Source of the DNA: an uncultured Ruminococcus sp.
Lineage (GTDB): Bacteria > Bacillota > Clostridia > Oscillospirales > Acutalibacteraceae
Length of the DNA: 5,432 nucleotides
Assembly (NCBI GenBank): GCA_902766585.1
Contig: CACXDV010000216.1
Span: 1-5,432, forward strand
Direction: 5' to 3'
Shown: positions 1 to 5,432 of the stretch, piece after piece
How the letters are laid out: every line of letters begins with the position of its first letter
Position numbering within the stretch: the stretch's first letter is position 1
The notes under the pieces: generated by a model
Databases searched by the model: none
What the model was told of the DNA's origin: nothing
What the model saw: only the letters and a program-made list of their open reading frames with translations
Program-made: the position numbers and the translations under genes

Positions 1-768
1 CTGACTTTCCGCAACGGTCTGTATCATATTGTTGATTTTAATAAGGTATTCGTTGAAATCGCCTATATTCGGCTCAAAGGTCTCTATTATATTGATATTT
101 GCGCTCGGATCCTGAATGTTCCAGTCGAGCATATAGTTAAGGTCTTCTATTTCACGAACAAGCTCAGTCCAGATAGATGAATTATATGACGGTATAGCAT
201 ATGCTTCATTATAGTTTGCTAAAAGAGAAATATTATCGTATGATTGTGAAATGAAGTGATAGAGGAATTCAAGGGTACTGTTTTCTGCTAAATGGAGTCG
301 GTTAAGAACAAAAAACAGAGTATGCTCCTTTGAAATGTAAGATAGAATATTGATAAGTGAACGGGCAAACATCTTTCGCTCGTACTCCACCTCGACGACG
401 ATAAGTTCCTCAGTACGTTCACACTCTCCCTTAAGAATATAGCTTTTAAGGGTAGGACGGCTGAGGTAATAAACATCCGTAGCTTCGAGAAATTCGTCTA
501 TCGGACAGGAAGAATAATATTTATTATAAAGCTGCTTTATCCAGCCAAGAAAAGGCTCATAAGCCTCCTGCATTTTGTTGGCAGCAAATTCATGGTACAG
601 AAAATCTATTTCGGCAGTATATTTTGAAACTGCCTCATCAATAGAATCGATCGGTACGCTGAGATTGTTATAATGCTTAACAAAAAGTATGCTGCTGTGC
701 TGCTGTTCAAGTCCGTGGACTAATGAATCAACAATTTTCCTTGTATATAACTGGGAACATGACTCCAT
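1..768 (-). CDS. Partial protein with degenerate STAND/AAA ATPase-like N-terminus
   Basis: An uninterrupted minus-strand reading frame enters at the left edge and ends upstream at an ATG at 768-766, giving 256 residues with the C-terminus missing. I chose this ATG because GGAGG (780-776) sits 7 bases before it. The in-frame ATG at 774-772 is only one base from the GGAGG, which is too close. Residues 150-172 (TLFFVLNRLHLAENSTLEFL and on) resemble the Walker B region of MalT/STAND-type ATPases, usually of the form LVLDDLHWADxxSLELL. Residues 180-188 (ISLLANYNE) match the following strand, typically LLLGTYRD. The usual Walker B aspartate is Asn156, and no GxxxxGK[ST] P-loop is visible in the first 150 residues. 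No membrane segment is seen. The family is an inference from motif shape. Such N-termini often precede TPR repeats and a DNA-binding or GGDEF output domain, but none of that lies inside the window. It is transcribed away from the potassium operon. Confidence 0.7.
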   Translation of the reverse strand, partial: MESCSQLYTRKIVDSLVHGLEQQHSSILFVKHYNNLSVPIDSIDEAVSKYTAEIDFLYHEFAANKMQEAYEPFLGWIKQLYNKYYSSCPIDEFLEATDVYYLSRPTLKSYILKGECERTEELIVVEVEYERKMFARSLINILSYISKEHTLFFVLNRLHLAENSTLEFLYHFISQSYDNISLLANYNEAYAIPSYNSSIWTELVREIEDLNYMLDWNIQDPSANINIIETFEPNIGDFNEYLIKINNMIQTVAESQ

Positions 769-775
769 ATCCATA

Positions 776-780
776 CCTCC
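776..780 (-). promoter_or_regulatory. Ribosome binding site of the left-hand gene
   Basis: GGAGG on the minus strand lies 7 bases before the ATG at 768-766. It decides the start against the nearer in-frame ATG at 774-772. Confidence 0.75.
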
Positions 781-790
781 ATTCCATACT

Positions 791-819
791 ATTATACCAA
801 AAGGTTTCTATATTTTCAA
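791..819 (-). promoter_or_regulatory. Near-consensus sigma-A promoter for the left-hand gene
   Basis: Reading leftward, the -35 is TTGAAA (819-814, 5 of 6 matches). A 17-base spacer follows, then the -10 TATAAT (796-791, perfect), preceded by TGG, which makes an extended TGN -10. Transcription should start near 784, leaving a very short leader of about 16 bases before the ATG at 768. That leader holds the ribosome site and little else, so control is more likely at transcription initiation than in the leader. Confidence 0.75.
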
Positions 820-931
820 TATAAATTATGAAAAATAACTGTGATTTTTATTTGAATTTTTGGATAATTAAAGGATTTTGTCATAATTTGCCTCAAAATA
901 CCTGATTTGTATGCTTTTTTTTTATTATATG

Positions 932-960
932 TTGAACTTTGAACTGTTTTGGTATATTAT
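932..960 (+). promoter_or_regulatory. Probable sigma-A promoter of the trkA-trkH-channel operon
   Basis: The -35 TTGAAC (932-937) and -10 TATTAT (955-960) are 17 bases apart. The -35 lies in an exact 7-base tandem repeat, TTGAACT twice (932-945), so a second TTGAAC at 939-944 can pair with a second TATTAT at 961-966 at 16-base spacing. An overlapping extended -10, TGGTATATT, occupies 950-958. The elements are good but less sharp than those of the leftward promoter. Predicted transcription start is around 967, giving a leader of about 60 bases. Confidence 0.6.
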
Positions 961-971
961 TATTATGAGTA

Positions 972-1018
972 TTTGTTTACAGACTCCGTAAAGCTTTTGT
1001 TTTCAGAATGTAAACAGA
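972..1018 (+). repeat. Inverted repeat in the trkA leader
   Basis: TTTGTTTAC (972-980) can pair with GTAAACAGA (1010-1018), 9 pairs including one G-U, around a 29-base loop. The same left arm can instead form a short hairpin, TTTAC (976-980) with GTAAA (988-992). The two pairings exclude each other. The longer stem ends at the weak ribosome site GAAAGG (1017-1022). It could also be a protein operator just downstream of the promoter. The stems are AT-rich and may be chance. Confidence 0.35.
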
Positions 1019-1025
1019 AAGGTAA

Positions 1026-2396
1026 ATGATAAAGATGAAAGTAATTGTTGTCGGATGCGGCAAGATAGGCACAACAGTGGTTTCCAGTCTTGCGGAAGAG
1101 GGACATGATGTTGTTGTGATAGACACTGATCCGAAGGTGGTAGAAAATGTCACAAATATACATGATGCAATGGGAGTATGCGGAAGCGGTACGGACTGCA
1201 AGACATTGAAGGAGGCAGGAATAGAGAACTGTGACCTTCTTGTTGCGGTAACGGATCTTGATGAGCTGAATATGCTGTGCTGCTATATAGGCAAGAATCT
1301 CGGCGCGGGGCATACCATAGCAAGAATACGCCGTCCCGAATATAATACGGAAAATATAGGCTTTCTTCGCCAGCAGCTTGATCTTTCATTGTCACTTAAT
1401 CCTGAAATGCTTGCTGCAAGGGAAATGTTCAATATACTTCGTTTTCCCTATGCGTTAAAGATAGAGACCTTCTCCGGAAAAAGCTTTGAGATAGTTGAGA
1501 TAGTTCTCAAGGAGGAATCGGCTCTTACGGGCGTGAAGCTTATGGATATCAGGAGCAGGCTGAAACAGAATTTCCTTGTTGTTGCAGTCCAGCGCGGTGA
1601 CGAGGTATTCATTCCGGGCGGTGATTTTGTACTGCGAAAGGGTGACAGGATAGGACTTACAGCTTCACCTGTTGAGGTGCAGAATCTTATGAAGGCGCTC
1701 GGAATTGAAAGCAAGCAGGCAAGGAATGTAATGATACTGGGCGGCAGCCGTATCGGATATTATCTTGCAAGGCTGCTTGTTTCCGTCGGCAATACCGTAA
1801 GACTTATAGAACGCGATCAGAACAGGGCTGAGGAGCTTGTGAGCCTTCTGCCGAACAGAACGGTCGTAATTAATGATGACGGAGCGCAGCAGGAGGTGCT
1901 TGTTGAGGAGGGACTGAATTCTGCTGATGCCTTTGTTGCGCTTACGGGAATGGATGAGCAAAATATCCTTCTTTCCATTTTTGCGGCTGTAAACAAGGTG
2001 CCGAAGGTCATCACAAAGGTAAACCGTCAGGAGCTTATCGGAATGGCTGATAAGCTTGGACTTGACTGTATTATTTCGCCCCGCAGGATAGCCGCCGATG
2101 TTGTTGTAAGATATGCGAGAGCGCTTGAAAATTCGCAGGGAAGCAATGTTGAGACTATGTATAATATCATGGATAATAAGGCGGAGGTGCTTGAGTTCAA
2201 TGCGGGAGGAGATTTCCCGGGAATAGGTGTCCCGCTCAAGAAGCTGAGGCTGCGTAAGAATGTGCTTATCGGAGGCATAATCCGTGACAGGAAGGCACTG
2301 ATACCTTCCGGTGACGATAAGATATTACAGGGTGACAGGGTAATTGTTGTTGCTGCGGGAGGCAGACATAATGACCTGTCGGATATCCTTTCCTAA
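1026..2396 (+). CDS. trkA: Trk system potassium uptake regulatory subunit TrkA
   Basis: TrkA is the cytoplasmic gating subunit of Trk K+ uptake. It assembles as a ring under TrkH and senses nucleotides (NAD(H), ATP/ADP in studied homologues). The 456 residues match the usual length of double-unit TrkA proteins. The order is RCK-N1 (about 4-140) with Rossmann motif GCGKIG at 10-15 and acidic Asp33/Asp35 after strand 2; RCK-C1 (about 145-222); RCK-N2 (about 234-368) with GGSRIG at 239-244 and Glu262; and RCK-C2 (about 375-456). Two complete RCK units distinguish it from single-unit KtrA. No membrane segment is present. The start is uncertain: ATG 1026 has GAAAGG 3 bases upstream, which is close, while the in-frame ATG at 1035 gives MKVIVVGCGKIG, the typical family N-terminus, but sits 12 bases from the same GG. 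It is first in the operon, 15 bases before trkH. Confidence 0.95.
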   Translation: MIKMKVIVVGCGKIGTTVVSSLAEEGHDVVVIDTDPKVVENVTNIHDAMGVCGSGTDCKTLKEAGIENCDLLVAVTDLDELNMLCCYIGKNLGAGHTIARIRRPEYNTENIGFLRQQLDLSLSLNPEMLAAREMFNILRFPYALKIETFSGKSFEIVEIVLKEESALTGVKLMDIRSRLKQNFLVVAVQRGDEVFIPGGDFVLRKGDRIGLTASPVEVQNLMKALGIESKQARNVMILGGSRIGYYLARLLVSVGNTVRLIERDQNRAEELVSLLPNRTVVINDDGAQQEVLVEEGLNSADAFVALTGMDEQNILLSIFAAVNKVPKVITKVNRQELIGMADKLGLDCIISPRRIAADVVVRYARALENSQGSNVETMYNIMDNKAEVLEFNAGGDFPGIGVPLKKLRLRKNVLIGGIIRDRKALIPSGDDKILQGDRVIVVAAGGRHNDLSDILS

Positions 2397-2400
2397 GGGG
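2395..2400 (+). promoter_or_regulatory. Ribosome binding site of trkH, overlapping the trkA stop
   Basis: AAGGGG starts inside the trkA stop codon (TAA, 2394-2396) and ends 11 bases before the trkH ATG. This is slightly long spacing. Ribosomes finishing trkA would clear the site, which suggests translational coupling of the two subunits. Confidence 0.5.
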
Positions 2401-2411
2401 CTGTATTATAT

Positions 2412-3863
2412 ATGAACAGACGAATGGTTATATACAGGGTAGGTCAGATCCTTGAGCTTGAGGCTGCGCTTCTGCTGATCCCGCTTGCAGTTGCAGCGAT
2501 TTATTTTGAATGGAAAATAGTGATCTGCTTTGTTGTATCGGCAGCGGCAGCATTGGTTCCGGGCGTGCTTATGAGGCTTATATTCAAGCCTGATAATCAG
2601 ATGATGTATGCGAAGGAAGGCTTTTCTATCGTAACATTGGCATGGATACTCCTTTCGGTATTCGGAGCCTTGCCGTTTTTTCTGAGCCGTGAGATACCTA
2701 ATTATATTGATGCGTTTTTCGAGACGGTCAGCGGCTTTACAACAACGGGAGCCTCTCTCGTTCCCGATGTGGAAAGGCTTAGTCATGGTATTCTTTTCTG
2801 GAGAAGCTTTACTCACTGGATAGGCGGTATGGGCATACTTGTGCTGATAATGGCGATAGTACCGACGGATTCCGGACGTTCAATGCATATAATGAGGGCT
2901 GAGATGCCGGGACCTGTTGTCGGCAAGCTTGTTCCGAAGCTGAAGGATACAGCAAAGATTCTGTATTTTATCTATATTGCGCTTACCATTCTTGAAACAG
3001 TGATACTGCTTATCGGAGGTATGCCGCTGTTTGACAGCATAGTTCATGCTTTAGGTACGGCAGGAACCGGAGGCTATGGAATAAAGGGAGATTCCATAGG
3101 AGGCTATAATCACTTTCTTCAATGGGTGATAGCGGTATTTATGGTTCTGTTCGGAATAAACTTCAATCTTTATTATCTGCTTATAATGAAGAAATTCAAT
3201 GCCGCATTAAAGAATACTGAACTGTGGCTTTTTCTTGGAATGATAGTTGTTTCAACAACGGTAATTACTGCTGATATCTTTAAGGTTTACGGCAATTTCG
3301 GTGACAGCCTGAGAAATTCCTTCTTTCAGGTGACTTCAATAATGTCAACAACGGGTTATTCGACTGCTGATTTTGATAAATGGCCCGTACTTTCAAAGGA
3401 CCTGATATTTGTACTTATGTTTGTCGGAGGCTGTGCAGGCTCGACAGCGGGCGGACTTAAGATATCACGCATACTTATCATGGCTAAGACTGTAATAAAT
3501 GACATACGCCAGCAGCTTCATCCTCGTTCGGTGACCTCGCTTAAAATTGACGGAAAGCCTGTCGATAAGAATACGATACATAGGGTAAGCACCTATTTTC
3601 TGCTTTATATCTTCATTATTGTAGCCGTATTCCTGCTTATTTCATTTGAGCCGTTCGGTTTTGAGACTAATCTTTCGGCAGCGGTTTCCTGCTTCAATAA
3701 TGTTGGTCCCGGCTTTGCTGTTGTAGGGCCTGCGGGCAATTATTCCGCCTATTCCGATTTTTCAACGATAATACTTTCAATAGCAATGCTTCTGGGAAGA
3801 CTTGAGATATTCCCGTTGATACTTGCTTTTAATCCGTCAAACTGGGTGAATAAGAATAAATGA
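2412..3863 (+). CDS. trkH: Trk system potassium uptake membrane subunit TrkH
   Basis: TrkH is the K+-translocating membrane subunit that works with TrkA encoded just upstream. The 483 residues are normal for TrkH. The four-fold membrane-pore-membrane plan is visible through its filter loops: TTTGAS at 110-115, GTAGTGGYG at 215-223, STTGYS at 312-317 and NNVGPGF at 429-435, each with the filter glycine of the SKT superfamily. Other family marks are HWIGGMGILVL (135-145), GGCAGSTAGGLK (339-350, next to the intramembrane gate) and the C-terminal GRLEIFPLIL (462-471). The extra N-terminal hydrophobic pair (about 15-55) favours TrkH over the shorter KtrB. The start is supported by the AAGGGG site and by the typical MNxRMVxYxxG N-terminus. 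The gap to the downstream channel gene is 17 bases. No frameshift or missing key residue is seen. Confidence 0.96.
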   Translation: MNRRMVIYRVGQILELEAALLLIPLAVAAIYFEWKIVICFVVSAAAALVPGVLMRLIFKPDNQMMYAKEGFSIVTLAWILLSVFGALPFFLSREIPNYIDAFFETVSGFTTTGASLVPDVERLSHGILFWRSFTHWIGGMGILVLIMAIVPTDSGRSMHIMRAEMPGPVVGKLVPKLKDTAKILYFIYIALTILETVILLIGGMPLFDSIVHALGTAGTGGYGIKGDSIGGYNHFLQWVIAVFMVLFGINFNLYYLLIMKKFNAALKNTELWLFLGMIVVSTTVITADIFKVYGNFGDSLRNSFFQVTSIMSTTGYSTADFDKWPVLSKDLIFVLMFVGGCAGSTAGGLKISRILIMAKTVINDIRQQLHPRSVTSLKIDGKPVDKNTIHRVSTYFLLYIFIIVAVFLLISFEPFGFETNLSAAVSCFNNVGPGFAVVGPAGNYSAYSDFSTIILSIAMLLGRLEIFPLILAFNPSNWVNKNK

Positions 3864-3866
3864 TCC

Positions 3867-3873
3867 AAGGGGG
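3867..3873 (+). promoter_or_regulatory. Strong ribosome binding site of the channel gene
   Basis: AAGGGGG lies 7 bases before the ATG at 3881, the best-placed ribosome site in the operon. It suggests the channel is translated at least as well as TrkA and TrkH. Confidence 0.75.
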
Positions 3874-3880
3874 AAAATAA

Positions 3881-5170
3881 ATGAAAGAGCGTGAGGATCC
3901 CTCTTCTGTTACAGCCGATATAAACCCTGATGAATACTATCCTGATGATGCGCCAGACCTGAACCGTTTCCAGCGTTTCAGGATAAGGGTATTTAAAATG
4001 GTTTCCGTGGGCGTGGTGGATGACTTTATCAATCAGATGTATGATACCGTGAGCATCCTTGCCCTTCTGATAAATCTTACTGCAACTATACTCAGTACAT
4101 ATAACGGACTTGACAGCAGATTCGGAGCGGTGTTTGACTATCTTGAAGGCGTGACGATAGCTTTTTTTGCAGTGGATTATGTTCTGAGGCTTTTTACTGC
4201 GAACTGTCTTTATCCCTACAAAAACGAATGGAAATCTCTTGTCAAGTATATTTTTTCATTTACGGGCATAGTTGACCTTCTGTCCTTTATGCCTTATTAC
4301 CTGCCCGCATTTTTTCCGGCGGGCGCTGCGGTGTTCAGGATGTTCCGCGTGGCAAGGATACTGCGCCTGTTCAGGATAAATGCATATTATGATTCGCTTA
4401 ATGTTATTGCCGAGGTCATACTCCGCAAAAAACAGCAGCTTATGTCCTCAGTGTTCATAATACTTGTGCTTATGCTTGCAGCAAGTCTTTGTATGTACAG
4501 TATAGAAAACCCGTATCAGCCCGAGGTATTTTCAAATGCCTTTTCCGGTATATGGTGGTCTGCTTCTACTCTTCTTACCGTGGGCTACGGTGATATATAC
4601 CCTGTGACTACGCTTGGAAAAACCTTTGGCATATTTATTGCCTTTCTTGGTGTCGGAATGGTTGCGATCCCTACCGGTATCATATCCGCGGGCTTTGTAG
4701 AGCAGTATTCGCGTCTTTCAAATATAGATGACCTCTCCGATGCAGATATACGTTTTATAAAGATGAGGCTGAATGAAAGTGACAGTTGGGTGGGAAAAAG
4801 AATAGCCGAGCTGTCTTTTCCTCAGGGTATGCTGATAGCAGTGATACAGCGGGGAGATGCAACGGTCATTCCGAAGGCTTCTGTGGTTCTGAAGGAGGGA
4901 GATGTCCTCGTGATCGGAGCAGAAGCCATTAAGGATGAAAAGCCTGTTTATCTCAGGAAAATCACCCTTAAGGCAAATCACCGATGGATCGGTCAGAGGA
5001 TAAAGGATCTTGATATTTCGCGTCAGTCTGTAATTGTAATGGTGAAAAGGGGAGAAGCCTCCATGCAGCCGAAGGGCAGTCTTATTCTGTCGGAGGGAGA
5101 TACGGTGATCATGTATTCAAAGGTCAGGGACAAGGCATTTGATTCATCGTCAATGGAGCAAGAGGTATAA
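3881..5170 (+). CDS. Voltage-gated-type potassium channel with tandem RCK-C (TrkA-C) domains
   Basis: This is a six-helix K+ channel of the inner membrane with a cytoplasmic ligand-sensing tail. An acidic, probably disordered N-terminus (1-30) precedes S1 (about 55-75), S2 (88-106), S3 (122-143) and an S4-like helix with arginine at every third position (R153, R156, R159, R162, R165). S5 is about 186-207, the pore helix 221-232, the K+ filter TVGYGD 233-238, and S6 about 245-270. After a short linker come two RCK-C domains (about 295-350 and 360-418) that align without gaps at a 66-residue offset: WVGKRI 303 / WIGQRI 369, QRGDA 323 / KRGEA 389, EGD 339 / EGD 405. There is no GxGxxG RCK-N domain between S6 and the first RCK-C, unlike MthK-type channels. 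The S4 charges suggest voltage sensing, and the RCK-C pair suggests regulation by a small ligand; neither is shown. The start is fixed by the strong AAGGGGG site. The stop overlaps the next ATG by one base. Confidence 0.92.
   Translation: MKEREDPSSVTADINPDEYYPDDAPDLNRFQRFRIRVFKMVSVGVVDDFINQMYDTVSILALLINLTATILSTYNGLDSRFGAVFDYLEGVTIAFFAVDYVLRLFTANCLYPYKNEWKSLVKYIFSFTGIVDLLSFMPYYLPAFFPAGAAVFRMFRVARILRLFRINAYYDSLNVIAEVILRKKQQLMSSVFIILVLMLAASLCMYSIENPYQPEVFSNAFSGIWWSASTLLTVGYGDIYPVTTLGKTFGIFIAFLGVGMVAIPTGIISAGFVEQYSRLSNIDDLSDADIRFIKMRLNESDSWVGKRIAELSFPQGMLIAVIQRGDATVIPKASVVLKEGDVLVIGAEAIKDEKPVYLRKITLKANHRWIGQRIKDLDISRQSVIVMVKRGEASMQPKGSLILSEGDTVIMYSKVRDKAFDSSSMEQEV
5161..5165 (+). promoter_or_regulatory. 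Ribosome binding site of the last gene, inside the channel gene
   Basis: AGAGG lies 4 bases before the ATG at 5170, within the last codons of the channel gene. The stop and start overlap as TAATG (5168-5172), the usual sign of coupling by re-initiation. Confidence 0.5.
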
Positions 5171-5432
5171 TGAATAGTGTAATAAAGAAAAAAAGGAATC
5201 TGTTTATTCGTCTTGCGGCAGGGGTGCTGTCTGTAGTGTTTATGACGCTTACCGCGGAGCTGTTGGGCGAATATGAAATAATATTTCCGGAGCTTGCGGC
5301 GCTGTCGCTTGGCGCGGTGATAAGTGAAAGGACAGGAATTATAAAGGAATTCCCCGATAATGAGAAGCATTTGTCCTTTGGTGAAGAATTTGGGAGACTG
5401 TTTTTTGTGACCGCTGTGCTTGCTGCTGTGAC
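5170..5432 (+). CDS. Unrecognised membrane protein, 5' part only
   Basis: An open frame starts at the ATG that overlaps the channel stop by one base and continues through the right edge for 87 codons. The N-terminus is basic (MNSVIKKKRNLFIRL), followed by a hydrophobic helix (about 12-30). The segment EYEIIFPELAALSLGAVISE (34-53) reads as a second membrane stretch entered by an acidic Pro-containing motif. A charged loop (about 53-73) follows, and a further hydrophobic stretch begins at about 75 and is cut by the edge. The basic N-terminus predicts a cytoplasmic start. I do not recognise the family. The tight overlap with the K+ channel suggests a related membrane role, such as an accessory subunit or another ion transporter, but that is only context. 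Confidence 0.7.
   Translation, partial: MNSVIKKKRNLFIRLAAGVLSVVFMTLTAELLGEYEIIFPELAALSLGAVISERTGIIKEFPDNEKHLSFGEEFGRLFFVTAVLAAV

Larger units (their letters stand above)
781..1025. other. AT-rich divergent intergenic control region
   Basis: This 245-base gap separates the divergent left gene from the potassium operon. Apart from the two promoters and the leader inverted repeat listed separately, it is low-complexity AT-rich sequence. It includes a run of nine T (915-923) just upstream of the rightward -35, which may act as a curved or UP-like element. I see no GC-rich stem followed by a U-run, no tRNA, and no convincing small ORF here. Confidence 0.7.

Noticed and set aside
288..476. A 62-codon minus-strand frame inside the left-hand gene
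   Set aside because: It overlaps, in another frame, the continuous 256-residue frame that has a strong promoter and GGAGG site. It is best explained as a shadow.
905..930. The T-run at 915-923 as an intrinsic terminator
   Set aside because: No GC-rich stem precedes the T-run, and no gene ends there. It is more likely a curved or UP-like element of the promoter.
960..1025. A c-di-AMP (ydaO-type) or K+ riboswitch in front of trkA
   Set aside because: Such riboswitches commonly precede K+ uptake genes in Firmicutes, but the predicted leader is only about 60 bases. The ydaO aptamer needs well over 100 bases with conserved multi-stem features, and I see none of these.
1026..3863. A KtrAB-type rather than Trk-type system
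   Set aside because: The regulatory subunit has two full RCK units (456 residues) and the membrane subunit has the extra N-terminal hydrophobic pair. Both fit TrkA/TrkH better than single-unit KtrA with KtrB.
1026..5170. Long minus-strand open frames opposite trkA, trkH and the channel gene
   Set aside because: They lie inside genes with clear family motifs, lack plausible ribosome sites, and their translations show no recognisable domain. They are shadows of the coding strand.
1..5432. CRISPR arrays, insertion sequences, tRNA or rRNA genes
   Set aside because: No regularly spaced direct repeats, transposase-like frames with terminal inverted repeats, or tRNA-like cloverleaf sequence were noticed on either strand.

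Overview
The window looks like a piece of a moderately AT-rich Firmicutes chromosome. Strong GGAGG or AAGGGGG ribosome sites, TTGAAA/TATAAT-type promoters, and frequent ATA, AGG and CTT codons suggest a gut Clostridia of the Ruminococcus type. That assignment is an inference from style and has not been tested by a database search.

Layout. Bases 1-768 hold the 5' part of a minus-strand gene that runs off the left edge. Its protein resembles the ATPase region of STAND/AAA regulators, but the nucleotide-binding motifs look degenerate. Bases 769-1025 form a very AT-rich divergent control region. It has a near-consensus promoter firing left, a second promoter firing right, and an inverted repeat in the right-hand leader. 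From 1026 onward all genes read to the right in one tight operon: trkA (1026-2396), trkH (2412-3863), a voltage-gated-type potassium channel with a doubled RCK-C tail (3881-5170), and the start of an unrecognised membrane protein (5170 to the right edge). Gaps between these genes are 15, 17 and -1 bases, so co-transcription is very likely.

How the genes fit together. TrkH is the membrane K+ pore and TrkA is its cytoplasmic nucleotide-sensing gating ring. Together they form a Trk uptake system. The third gene encodes a separate six-helix K+ channel that carries two RCK-C ligand-sensing domains of the same general kind as those in TrkA, but no RCK-N Rossmann domain. The operon therefore pairs a transporter and a channel that may answer to a common cytoplasmic ligand. 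In Firmicutes c-di-AMP is the best precedent for RCK-C domains, but binding here is inference. The most unusual features are the Kv plus tandem RCK-C architecture with an exact 66-residue internal period, its coupling to trkAH and a translationally overlapping unknown membrane gene, and the pseudo-ATPase-like divergent neighbour.
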